NCBI GenBank assembly: GCA_030633645.1
Contig: DAOVRY010000067.1
Coordinates: forward strand, 1-5,982
From: Pseudomonadota bacterium
GTDB lineage: Bacteria; Desulfobacterota; DSM-4660; Desulfatiglandales; B25-G16
Direction: 5' to 3'
DNA length: 5,982 bases
Shown: positions 1 through 5,966 of the stretch, piece after piece
How positions within the stretch are numbered: position 1 is the first letter of the stretch
How the letters are laid out: each line of letters starts with the position of its first letter
The notes under the pieces: model-generated
Told to the model about the DNA's origin: nothing
What the model saw: the letters and a program-made list of their open reading frames with translations, nothing else
The model's database searches: none
Program-made: the position numbers and the translations under genes

Positions 1-114
1 ATCTATATAAACCATTTTGAAACGCCCACTCATCTAAACTATGTGGGGCATAATCCAAAAAAAAGACACCCATACCCTGCAAGAAGCTTAAAAATCAATA
101 GGTTGGGTTTCACT

Positions 115-963
115 ATGACGTGGCCCTGGTTCATGGGTAGTTCTGGGTTCAAGGAGGAGAAATGGGTCCCTATGATGGCTCTCTCCCTCCTGTTTCATCT
201 GGGTGTTTTCTCAACAATCCTGTTCGTCCCGAAAAATACTGTCCGTTATCCATTCATTGAGGACAGAATATATCGTGTTGAGTTAGTAGGGTACCCGGCA
301 AAAGTTATGGGAAAGGGCGGGACCGAGGGAAGGGCTGTAACAAAAGGGCAGAAAACAGCTCGTATTTCGAAAACCCGGACCCGCCGGATTACCCTCAAAA
401 AGAAAAAAACTGTGTCTATTGTGGCGAAGAGGGTTTCCCCGAAGCATCGAGCAAGACCTGAGGATAACGTTTCTTCCTCTTCGGGGCTCATAGATGAGGC
501 CATTTCTAAAATTGAGAAAAAGGTGCTCAGGGAAGAGACAGTGCAACCCAAAGAAGAAGAGGCAGTACAGCCCACTGAAACCCGCGGCGAACCTGAAGGA
601 GAGATGAGAGCTCCCTCTCCAGGGGAAGTGGGCGCGCACTTTGGAACGTTTTCTGGGGTAGGCAAGGTTATTGCGCTGTATCAAATGGAGATCGAAACCG
701 CCATCAAGAATAACTGGGCCTATCCGGTTGCTCTTATCAATACAAAAAAAGGGAAACCGCCTGAAGCTGTGGTCATATTGACCGTAAGAAATGATGGAAA
801 GATATTAGGGCATTCGTTTAAGAGGCGATCTCATGATCCTCTGTTTAATGATTCGGTGCTGAAGGCTATAGAGAAATCAGATCCCCTCCCTCCATTTCCA
901 CCTGGTTATAAGAAAAGGAACGAAGAGGTTGAAATCAATTTTAGTCTCAAAGATCTTGTTTAG
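115..963 (+). CDS. tolA: TolA-like inner-membrane protein with TonB/TolA C-terminal domain
   Basis: TolA links the TolQR proton channel in the inner membrane to TolB and Pal at the outer membrane. From the ATG at 115 the protein has 282 residues: a short cytoplasmic tail, one hydrophobic helix at about 20-40 (core SLLFHLGVFSTILFVP), a long charged linker at about 41-180 (first Lys/Arg-rich, then Glu/Pro-rich), and a C-terminal domain at about 183-282. That domain shows the family signature of an NNWAYP motif near 198, then DPLFNDSVLKAI and PLPPFP. The start is uncertain. The frame is open to the window edge, and GTG 43 (306 aa), ATG 115, ATG 133 and ATG 172 are all possible. Only 172 has a strong upstream purine tract (AAGGAGGAG, 151-159), but its spacing is long and the tract reads as plausible KEEKW codons. 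I prefer 115 because it gives a normal short tail. It could be labelled TonB, but the following tolB-pal-cpoB genes argue for TolA. The 3' end overlaps tolB by 35 bp. Confidence 0.88.
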   Translation: MTWPWFMGSSGFKEEKWVPMMALSLLFHLGVFSTILFVPKNTVRYPFIEDRIYRVELVGYPAKVMGKGGTEGRAVTKGQKTARISKTRTRRITLKKKKTVSIVAKRVSPKHRARPEDNVSSSSGLIDEAISKIEKKVLREETVQPKEEEAVQPTETRGEPEGEMRAPSPGEVGAHFGTFSGVGKVIALYQMEIETAIKNNWAYPVALINTKKGKPPEAVVILTVRNDGKILGHSFKRRSHDPLFNDSVLKAIEKSDPLPPFPPGYKKRNEEVEINFSLKDLV

Positions 964-2284
964 TGGTAGGGTAATTTCCCAACTACTGATAGGTATTTTG
1001 GTTCTCGGGATCGGTATCGTTTTCGAGACGAATGATGCAAAGGCCAAGCTCTACATAGATATAACTTCTCCGTCAATGAGAAGGATATCGATTGCTGTAC
1101 CCGATTTCAAGTACTTAGGTCACAAGAACGAACACCCAGAACTCAGTAGTAAACTTGCCGGAATTATATCCAATGATTTTGATCTGAGTGGTTATTTTAG
1201 GCCGCTGGACAAAGGCTCCTTTATTGAAGGGCCTGGGGCTGGGATTACCCGTGATAGCATCAATTTTAAGGATTGGTCTGTCATTGGAGCCGAACTCCTC
1301 TTAAAAGCCGGTTATGAATGTATTGGCCAACAGCTTAAGGTAGAGGCGCGATTATTTGAGGTCTTCTCTGGCAACCAAGTTTATGGAAAAAGGATACTCG
1401 GTTTAGTCGAGCAATCACGGTACCTCATGCATCGTCTCGCGAATGACATCCTGTTTGCCTTGACCAGACATCCCGGGCCATTCCTAACCAAGATTGCCTT
1501 TGTTGGGACCTCCACCGGTCAAAAAGAGATTTATCTAGCTGACTATGATGGGCACAATCTTAAGCAAATGACCTCCCACCATACGATTACACTTTCACCC
1601 CGGTGTTCTCCTTCAGGGGATCGGATGATTTATACCTCCTTCCGTGATTCAGGTACGGTGCTTTTCATGCATGATATGATCAAAGGATGGACGAAAAAAA
1701 TCTCTGATCGAAAGGGCCTGAACATTGCAGCCGCGTGGAGACCAAACGGAAAAGAGCTTGCCTTGACCCTCACCATAAGCGGAAATCCAGATATCTATTT
1801 GATTGATATAACAGGCAAAATAGTAAAGCGCCTGACCAAGAATTGGGGAATCGATGTATCTCCAACATTTTCTCCAGATGGGGAAAAGATGGCCTTTGTC
1901 TCCAATAGATCAGGCTCACCCCAGATATATATCCTTGATCTCAGAAATGAGCGGGTTGAAAGATTGACCTTTGAAGGAAGCTATAATACCTCGCCTGCAT
2001 GGTCAAAGCTTGACCGGATTGCTTTTGCTGGTTCCTCAGATGGGCGCTTTGATATCTATACCATTTCGCCAGATGGAAGAGATCTGCGGAGAATTACCCA
2101 GGATCAGGGTAACAATGAAGACCCATGTTGGTCTCCTGACGGGCGGTACCTTGCGTTCTGTTCAAACAGAACAGACGGAAATTACCATATTTTTATCTCC
2201 AATGCCAATGGAGAAAACCAGAGGCAGATAACCTTTTTTGCAGGGGACCAACTCTCACCTTCGTGGGCTCAACAGGTGAAATGA
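929..2284 (+). CDS. tolB: Tol-Pal system protein TolB (periplasmic beta-propeller)
   Basis: TolB is the periplasmic partner of Pal and TolA. In known systems TolA binding to its N-terminus frees Pal to bind peptidoglycan. The 451-residue product has a signal peptide with a hydrophobic core at about 18-32 and a likely cleavage after A37-K38-A39. The mature N-terminus then begins KLYIDITSPSMRR, typical of the family. An N-terminal domain (about 42-175) is followed by a WD40-like PD40 propeller. Blade motifs of the type S-P-x-W/F-S-P-D-G start at residues 223, 267, 311, 355, 398 and 443, a very regular 43-45 residue spacing. The blade at 355 has lost the Pro-Asp-Gly turn (it reads WSKLDRIAF). 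The start is TTG at 929, inside tolA. It has an AAAAGGA-like ribosome site about 9 bases upstream and supplies the only complete signal peptide; no ATG lies in frame nearby. The size is close to the usual ~430 residues. Confidence 0.95.
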   Translation: MKSILVSKILFSGRVISQLLIGILVLGIGIVFETNDAKAKLYIDITSPSMRRISIAVPDFKYLGHKNEHPELSSKLAGIISNDFDLSGYFRPLDKGSFIEGPGAGITRDSINFKDWSVIGAELLLKAGYECIGQQLKVEARLFEVFSGNQVYGKRILGLVEQSRYLMHRLANDILFALTRHPGPFLTKIAFVGTSTGQKEIYLADYDGHNLKQMTSHHTITLSPRCSPSGDRMIYTSFRDSGTVLFMHDMIKGWTKKISDRKGLNIAAAWRPNGKELALTLTISGNPDIYLIDITGKIVKRLTKNWGIDVSPTFSPDGEKMAFVSNRSGSPQIYILDLRNERVERLTFEGSYNTSPAWSKLDRIAFAGSSDGRFDIYTISPDGRDLRRITQDQGNNEDPCWSPDGRYLAFCSNRTDGNYHIFISNANGENQRQITFFAGDQLSPSWAQQVK

Positions 2285-2329
2285 TTACCAATACCTTTTC
2301 AGGAAAAATGCCATGCTCTATCTAAATGC

Positions 2330-2358
2330 TTGAAATTGCGGTCGAGAAGTAGTATATA
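2330..2358 (+). promoter_or_regulatory. Candidate sigma70-type promoter upstream of pal
   Basis: A TTGAAA hexamer (2330-2335) is separated by exactly 17 bases from TATATA (2353-2358). The predicted transcript would start near 2365 and leave a leader of about 50 bases before pal. It lies in the 133-bp gap after tolB, where no hairpin terminator is visible. pal and cpoB may therefore be transcribed both by read-through from tolB and from this site. The assignment rests on consensus match and spacing only. Confidence 0.45.
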
Positions 2359-2401
2359 TCTCAACTTATGAATAATGAGAATTACGCAGATAACCTAAAA
2401 C

Positions 2402-2409
2402 AAGGAGGT
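2402..2409 (+). promoter_or_regulatory. Strong Shine-Dalgarno of pal
   Basis: AAGGAGGT is a full match to the 16S 3' end and sits 8 bases before the pal ATG. It is much stronger than the sites in front of tolA and tolB. This fits the high copy number expected of Pal relative to TolA and TolB. Confidence 0.85.
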
Positions 2410-2417
2410 AAAGAGTT

Positions 2418-3029
2418 ATGAAGAGGAATCTGGTAGTTGCAACACTGGTGGTTTTTGCATTTTCATCCATTTTCTTACTGTCCTCATGTGCTAAGAAGCA
2501 GGTGATAACTGAAGAGGAGATGAAGGCTCCTGCTCCGGAGGTTGCAAAGGTAGAGGAGAAGGCGGCTGTGCCCGCGGCAAAGGAAAAGGAAATGGAGCAG
2601 GCCAAGATTGAACGGCTCAAGGAACTGGAAGAGGCCAAGAAAAGGGAGGCTGCAATTGACGAGGAAAAGGCTTGGATGGAAAGAAGGGCTGCAAAATTTG
2701 AAGCGGAATCAATCTACTTTGATTTTGATAAGTCTTTCATTAAAGTAGAGAATAGGCCTGTTCTTCAGGAAAAGGCAGCATTTTTGAAGGATTATCCAGA
2801 TATGCGGGTAAGGATCGAGGGCAACTGTGATGAAAGGGGTACCAACGAGTACAATCTTGCTCTGGGAGACAGAAGGGGCAGTAGCTCCAAGAACTTTCTC
2901 AGCTCTCTTGGAATCGCTGCTGACAGAATAGAAACAATTAGCTATGGTGAAGAGAGACCCCGCGCCCTGGGACATAACGAAGCATCATGGTCCCAGAACA
3001 GACGTGATGACTTTGTACTTATTCGTTAA
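2418..3029 (+). CDS. pal: Peptidoglycan-associated lipoprotein Pal
   Basis: Pal is an outer-membrane lipoprotein that holds peptidoglycan non-covalently and cycles between the wall and TolB. The 203-residue product has a lipoprotein signal peptide ending in the lipobox L21-S22-S23-C24, with Ala at +2, which is compatible with outer-membrane sorting. A charged Lys/Glu/Ala-rich helical linker at about 30-90 is followed by an OmpA-like domain at about 97-203. Visible signatures are YFDFDKS, CDERGTNEYN (from C137), LALGDRR and the closing NRRDDF (from N194), which together hold the Asp/Arg residues that bind diaminopimelate in this family. The histidine found before this motif in E. coli is Asn here (EGNCDERGT), and Cys137 is an unpaired-looking cysteine. 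The ATG start is fixed by the adjacent strong ribosome site. The length is slightly above E. coli Pal because of the longer linker. Confidence 0.97.
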   Translation: MKRNLVVATLVVFAFSSIFLLSSCAKKQVITEEEMKAPAPEVAKVEEKAAVPAAKEKEMEQAKIERLKELEEAKKREAAIDEEKAWMERRAAKFEAESIYFDFDKSFIKVENRPVLQEKAAFLKDYPDMRVRIEGNCDERGTNEYNLALGDRRGSSSKNFLSSLGIAADRIETISYGEERPRALGHNEASWSQNRRDDFVLIR

Positions 3030-3187
3030 TAATTCTCTCAAGGTAGATATCCGGGAGGCCAAGCTGTTTCGGTATACACTGGATTTTGCTGCCAACCACT
3101 CACTTGTCAGTAAGCATGTAAAGCACAAGAGACTCTTGGCGGAACCCGAGGCATTATAGTCCAAAGGGGCGTTAGAAGGACAAAGGG
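3030..3187 (+). other. pal-cpoB intergenic gap
   Basis: This 158-bp stretch is longer than usual between pal and cpoB. I see no convincing promoter with correctly spaced hexamers and no hairpin followed by a T-run. A short open frame runs through it from inside pal (to 3159), but its sequence resembles nothing I know and overlaps pal out of frame. Near the 3' end, AGAAGGA (3174-3180) is the ribosome site for cpoB, 7 bases before its ATG. Confidence 0.6.
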
Positions 3188-4096
3188 ATGGCTAGCAGAT
3201 TCATAAGATCACTCATGGTGTTTCCGATCCTTGTTTTTCTTTTAACAGCCTGTGCCTCCCAGCAGGATGTCGTTTATGTTCACAACCAGGTCAATGCCCT
3301 CAATCGACAAACCAAGAAAGACTTAGATAGTTTCAGGAAAGCCCTCCAGAAGCTGGAGGAACAAATCAAGGCAAACGAGGCCCGGCAAAAGGAGATAGAA
3401 AAAGGCATAGGAGATACCCTGAAGGAGGATCAGGAGTCTCTGCGGCTCAGTCTTGCCCAACTTGAGGCGGACCTGGTGGAAATGAGGGATGCTATCCAAA
3501 CATTGACCGGCAGGGTTGAAGAGACCGGGCATTTGTTGAAAAGGACAGTAGAGAAGGACACGACCAAGCAGGATGTCCTGGTATCCCAGGTGACAAAGCT
3601 TTCCTTTACGGTTGAAGACCTTACAGCAAGGATGGAGCGGCTTGAGCGTCAAGGGAGCTCCGAGACAGTACGCTCCAAAAAGAAGCCTCAGGCGCAAACG
3701 GGAAAAGCGAAAGACAGTGCTCGGCGAACCGAGTCAGCCCTCTATGAAAAGACATTGGGATACTATTGGGATGGTCGCTATGATGAGGCTATAGCTGGTT
3801 TTAATAAATTTCTTACCTCGTACCCCAAATCTGACCTGGCAGATAATGCCTATTTCTGGATCGGTGAGTGTCACCGGGGCGCAGAGGAATACGAGGAGGC
3901 AATCCTCGCCTATCAAAAGGTTATCAATGACTATCCCCGGGGAAATAAGGTTCCTGCGGCCATGCTACACCAGGCCCTCGCCTTTGAAAAGATTGACGAT
4001 AAGACCACTGCTACCCTTGTCTATAAGAAACTCCTGAGGAAATTTCCAAAGACAAGAGAGGCGGAGATCGCCAAAAAAAGACTGAAGCACCGTTAG
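3188..4096 (+). CDS. cpoB: CpoB/YbgF-like Tol-Pal accessory lipoprotein, coiled coil plus TPR
   Basis: CpoB (YbgF) is the last gene of the classical tol-pal cluster. In E. coli it binds TolA and the PBP1B-LpoB complex and ties peptidoglycan synthesis to outer-membrane constriction. This 302-residue protein has a signal peptide ending in a lipobox (L19-T20-A21-C22). A long Gln/Glu/Lys-rich coiled-coil region follows at about 28-155, then a basic/polar linker. Three tetratricopeptide repeats fill about 183-290: SALYEKTLGYYWDGRYDEAI, then NAYFWIGECHRGAEEYEEAI, then a third ending KKLLRKFP. The coiled coil is longer than in E. coli, and the lipobox means the protein is probably membrane-anchored rather than soluble. 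The ATG has AGAAGGA 7 bases upstream. It follows pal in the same direction and is probably co-transcribed. Confidence 0.92.
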   Translation: MASRFIRSLMVFPILVFLLTACASQQDVVYVHNQVNALNRQTKKDLDSFRKALQKLEEQIKANEARQKEIEKGIGDTLKEDQESLRLSLAQLEADLVEMRDAIQTLTGRVEETGHLLKRTVEKDTTKQDVLVSQVTKLSFTVEDLTARMERLERQGSSETVRSKKKPQAQTGKAKDSARRTESALYEKTLGYYWDGRYDEAIAGFNKFLTSYPKSDLADNAYFWIGECHRGAEEYEEAILAYQKVINDYPRGNKVPAAMLHQALAFEKIDDKTTATLVYKKLLRKFPKTREAEIAKKRLKHR

Positions 4097-4114
4097 GTAC
4101 CATTACTCGTAGGC

Positions 4115-4150
4115 GTTCATAGGTTCAGAGTTCACCGTTCAGGGTTACCC
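4115..4150 (+). repeat. GTTCANN heptad array, left arm
   Basis: Five consecutive units begin at 4115, 4123, 4130, 4137 and 4144 and read GTTCATAG, GTTCAGA, GTTCACC, GTTCAGG and GTTACCC. The period is 8 and then 7 bases. The part at 4130-4146 is an imperfect inverted copy of 4525-4542, differing by a C versus GG. The array starts 19 bases after the cpoB stop. Confidence 0.75.
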
Positions 4151-4440
4151 TTGTTTCGTTGACCTTGCTCGTAAGCCAACAGGTACTTGACCTGCCCGCT
4201 CGTGCCTTAACACCGATTTGTTTCTTCAACCATGCCTTGAACAGCCCCAATAACCTGTTCTTTCCATATATTCTCAGCTCTCCCATGGCAGGCGGGTGAA
4301 ACTTCCATCATACACATCCTGAAACTCAGTATTCGTAGCGAGCAAACTTGGCCTTCTTTGTCAGCTCAATAGACCTTGTGAGTTAAGTCCGGGGCCAACT
4401 GCCATGCCTCAATGTCCTCAAATCGTTCTATATCTTATGC
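4132..4440 (-). pseudogene. Degraded four-helix-bundle protein gene (S23 / TIGR02436-like)
   Basis: Intact members of this family are about 115-125 residues, form a four-helix bundle and are usually of unknown function; they also occur in 23S rRNA intervening sequences. Reading leftward from about 4431, the minus strand encodes IERFEDIEAWQLAPDLTHKVY, close to the family's N-terminal helix (RFEDIEAWQ-A-ELT). A TGA at 4368-4366 interrupts it. Skipping one T restores ELTKKAKFAR (4367-4338), so this is a one-base frameshift. The start ATG is gone: a TAA (4437-4435) stands where it is expected. The middle of the protein is not recognisable and the stretch is about 90 bases too short. The original frame then gives VEETNR (4230-4213), an in-frame TAA, and VKYLLAYEQ (from 4191), resembling the family's C-terminal helix (ET-RMI-GLI-YL). 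That frame ends at TGA 4134-4132 within the left heptad array. The N-terminal match is strong and the C-terminal match moderate. Confidence 0.65.
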
Positions 4441-4476
4441 GTTCTCCCTTCAGAGCTCACGAATAAACGGTTCAGA

Positions 4477-4496
4477 CCTGCCCGACGGATGGCAGG
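4477..4496. repeat. Small CCTGCC/GGCAGG hairpin
   Basis: CCTGCC (4477-4482) pairs with GGCAGG (4491-4496) across an 8-base loop, immediately after a lone GTTCAGA unit (4470-4476). No T-run follows on either strand at terminator distance, though a G-run follows on the plus strand. It sits between the pseudogene and the right heptad array and is probably part of the same element. Confidence 0.5.
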
Positions 4497-4506
4497 GGGG
4501 TTTGCG

Positions 4507-4549
4507 GTGAACCCACAACCTCTAAACCCTGAACCCGTGAACGGTTACC
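4507..4549 (-). repeat. GTTCANN heptad array, right arm (inverted)
   Basis: On the plus strand the units read GTGAACC, CACAACC, TCTAAAC, CCTGAAC, CCGTGAAC and GGTTACC, a 7-base period with one 8-base unit. This is the complement orientation of the left arm at 4115-4150. The arm ends one or two bases before the stop codon of the minus-strand gene. A small palindrome, AACGG-TTA-CCGTT (4540-4552), overlaps that stop. Confidence 0.7.
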
Positions 4550-4550
4550 G

Positions 4551-5729
4551 TTATTCTTTATAGATTAGATATGGCTTTCTGAACTCAAGGAAGCCTTCCA
4601 GTTCTTGAGAGCAATCCCTAATCAGTTCTTTTCTTTCTTTTCCCTCTTCTAAGGCAGTCCTTATTGAAGAATCTCCCAAGATGAGATCTATTGGGAACCT
4701 TTCGAAATCATATTCATACGGTGGTTTACGCCAGGTGAATTCGTCTTGATAGGTTTCTTTAATGATTGTGAGTAAGGCAAGTGATGTGCGGTACGGTCTA
4801 TAGGTGGCAGGATCTATTACGTGAATCATAAAGCCTCTACACCGTTCGTTCTTCCATTTGTTGAACGTAGGCCGAAAGTAATACTCCTGCAGATAGCATC
4901 CTTCCATGTCTTCAGATACCAATTGTTTCTTGATAATGAAGGGATCGATAAAGGGTGCACCAAATATCTCGAACGGGCGGCATGTGCCTCTCCCTTCTGA
5001 GATATTTGTGCCTTCCCAGATAACCTGTCCCGGATATACCTGAGCGGTTTCTGAAAGGGGCATATTGGGAGAAGGCATAACCCATCGTAGTCCGGTATCG
5101 TTCCATAACATGTGCCGAAACCAGCCTTTGAGTGGAAGCACGGTGAGTTCACAGTCAATCTGAAAGGCATCTCTAAATAGGTATGCCAGCTCCCCCATAG
5201 TCATTCCGTGGCGCATGGGAAGTGCGAAAGGGCCCACAAGGGAGTAAAACTCGGGGCGCAAAAGATTTCCCTCTACTATTACTCCGCCCAAAGGATTGGG
5301 CCTGTCCAATAAAAGAATTCTCTTTCCTGCCTTGGCAGCTTCCTTGAGACAGAAAAGCATGGTGGAGATAAACGTATATACCCGTGTCCCCACATCTTGC
5401 AGGTCAATGACGAGAAGATTTATTGCGTCGAGGAAATGGGATAGTCTATCCGTTTTTTGCCCGTACAGGCTGATTGCTGGGATATGTAACGCTGGATCAA
5501 CGTAATCCTCTGTCTCAACCATATTGTCCTGATCTTCGCCCGTGAATCCATGTTGGGGCCCGAAAATGATCTTTAGCTGTCCAGGAAGGAGTGAAGAGAT
5601 TACATCCTTTGCATTTTGGAGGTTATGGTCCACAGAGGCTTGGTTAGCTAAGAGCCCTAAGGATTGACCTCTGAACCGTTTCCAATATTCTTGCCCGAAT
5701 TGATCCAAACCTGTTGCAATGTTTGCCAT
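4551..5729 (-). CDS. namZ: DUF1343 / NamZ-family exo-beta-N-acetylmuramidase
   Basis: The family (DUF1343, glycoside hydrolase family 171) includes Bacillus subtilis NamZ (YbbC), which removes terminal N-acetylmuramic acid from peptidoglycan fragments. The 392-residue length is typical for the catalytic protein without a leader. Conserved blocks, in order, are FGPQHGF at 56-62, DLQDVGTR at 109-116, DRPNPLGG at 142-149 followed by an EG pair at 153-154, MRHGMTMGEL near 172, MPSPNMP at 218-224, EGTNISEGRGT at 239-249 and PFE--GAP at 252-259. No signal peptide or lipobox is present: the protein begins MANIATGLDQ. It should therefore act in the cytoplasm on imported muropeptides, unless the true start is elsewhere. 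The ATG at 5729 has AAAGAGGG (5741-5734), a usable but close ribosome site. The gene faces the tol-pal operon tail to tail across 454 bp. The family is certain; the substrate in this organism is inferred. Confidence 0.9.
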   Translation of the reverse strand: MANIATGLDQFGQEYWKRFRGQSLGLLANQASVDHNLQNAKDVISSLLPGQLKIIFGPQHGFTGEDQDNMVETEDYVDPALHIPAISLYGQKTDRLSHFLDAINLLVIDLQDVGTRVYTFISTMLFCLKEAAKAGKRILLLDRPNPLGGVIVEGNLLRPEFYSLVGPFALPMRHGMTMGELAYLFRDAFQIDCELTVLPLKGWFRHMLWNDTGLRWVMPSPNMPLSETAQVYPGQVIWEGTNISEGRGTCRPFEIFGAPFIDPFIIKKQLVSEDMEGCYLQEYYFRPTFNKWKNERCRGFMIHVIDPATYRPYRTSLALLTIIKETYQDEFTWRKPPYEYDFERFPIDLILGDSSIRTALEEGKERKELIRDCSQELEGFLEFRKPYLIYKE

Positions 5730-5773
5730 TAAACCCTCTTTGATTAATTATTACCGATGCAGAGCCAGCTCAT

Positions 5774-5782
5774 AGTATACCA
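5774..5782 (-). promoter_or_regulatory. Candidate extended -10 promoter for namZ
   Basis: The minus strand reads TGG-TATACT, an extended -10 (TGN plus a TATAAT-like hexamer) at 5782-5774. No good -35 lies 17 bases upstream (GCGGAA at best), as is common for extended -10 promoters. Transcription would start near 5767 and give a leader of about 37 bases before the ATG. Confidence 0.45.
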
Positions 5783-5809
5783 TAACCTCGTGATTTTTCC
5801 GCCTCTTAT

Positions 5810-5966
5810 TCGCCTTCGCCAGAATACCCTGCAGCTTGTCGGAGCAAAGCGAAGATCCCGCTTGCGGGGCTGCAGGGATGATCGGCCTTCGCTAAAAGCT
5901 CCGTCCCGACTGAAGATGGCGGGGCGAACGCGCCGACTTGTCCCGCCGAAGTTTTAACGAAGTCGG
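5810..5966. repeat. GC-rich nested inverted-repeat block (extragenic repeat)
   Basis: The block is dense in dyad symmetry. A perfect 9-bp stem CCCTGCAGC / GCTGCAGGG (5827-5835 with 5869-5877) encloses a tight CCCGC-TT-GCGGG hairpin (5857-5868). AGCGAAG (5848-5854) can pair with CTTCGCT (5887-5893). GGCGGG (5918-5923) can pair with CCCGCC (5942-5947), and CCGACTT (5933-5939) with AAGTCGG (5960-5966). GTCCCG recurs at 5903 and 5940. Its composition is clearly more GC-rich than the flanking AT-rich namZ promoter. An open frame across it (5757-5957) is Arg-rich and looks like repeat read-through, not a protein. It may continue past the window edge. Confidence 0.65.

Noticed and set aside
1..114. 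Possible 5' extension of tolA, or the end of an upstream gene
   Set aside because: The tolA frame is open to the window edge, and stops in the other two plus frames (8-10 and 18-20) could end tolR, but too little sequence is present to identify either.
246..684. Two long minus-strand open frames opposite tolA
   Set aside because: They mirror the low-complexity charged linker of tolA and have no recognisable domain or start signal.
2944..3159. Open frame of 71 codons overlapping the pal 3' end
   Set aside because: It is out of frame with pal, has no ribosome site and resembles no family I know; it is best explained as a chance frame.
4231..4337. Middle part of the four-helix-bundle pseudogene
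   Set aside because: I could not align this stretch to the family by eye in any frame, so I do not claim its central helices are present.
4115..4549. CRISPR array
   Set aside because: The repeat unit is 7 bases, tandem and degenerate, without unique spacers; no cas gene is present.
4115..4549. Classical insertion sequence
   Set aside because: There is no transposase remnant and no clear target-site duplication; the only recognisable protein remnant is of the four-helix-bundle type.
4097..4550. Intrinsic terminators between the convergent genes
   Set aside because: Small stems exist (4180-4194, 4477-4496, 4540-4552) but none is followed by a T-run at the right distance on the relevant strand.
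5757..5957. Open frame of 66 codons upstream of namZ
   Set aside because: It runs through the namZ promoter and the inverted-repeat block, and its Arg-rich product looks like repeat read-through.
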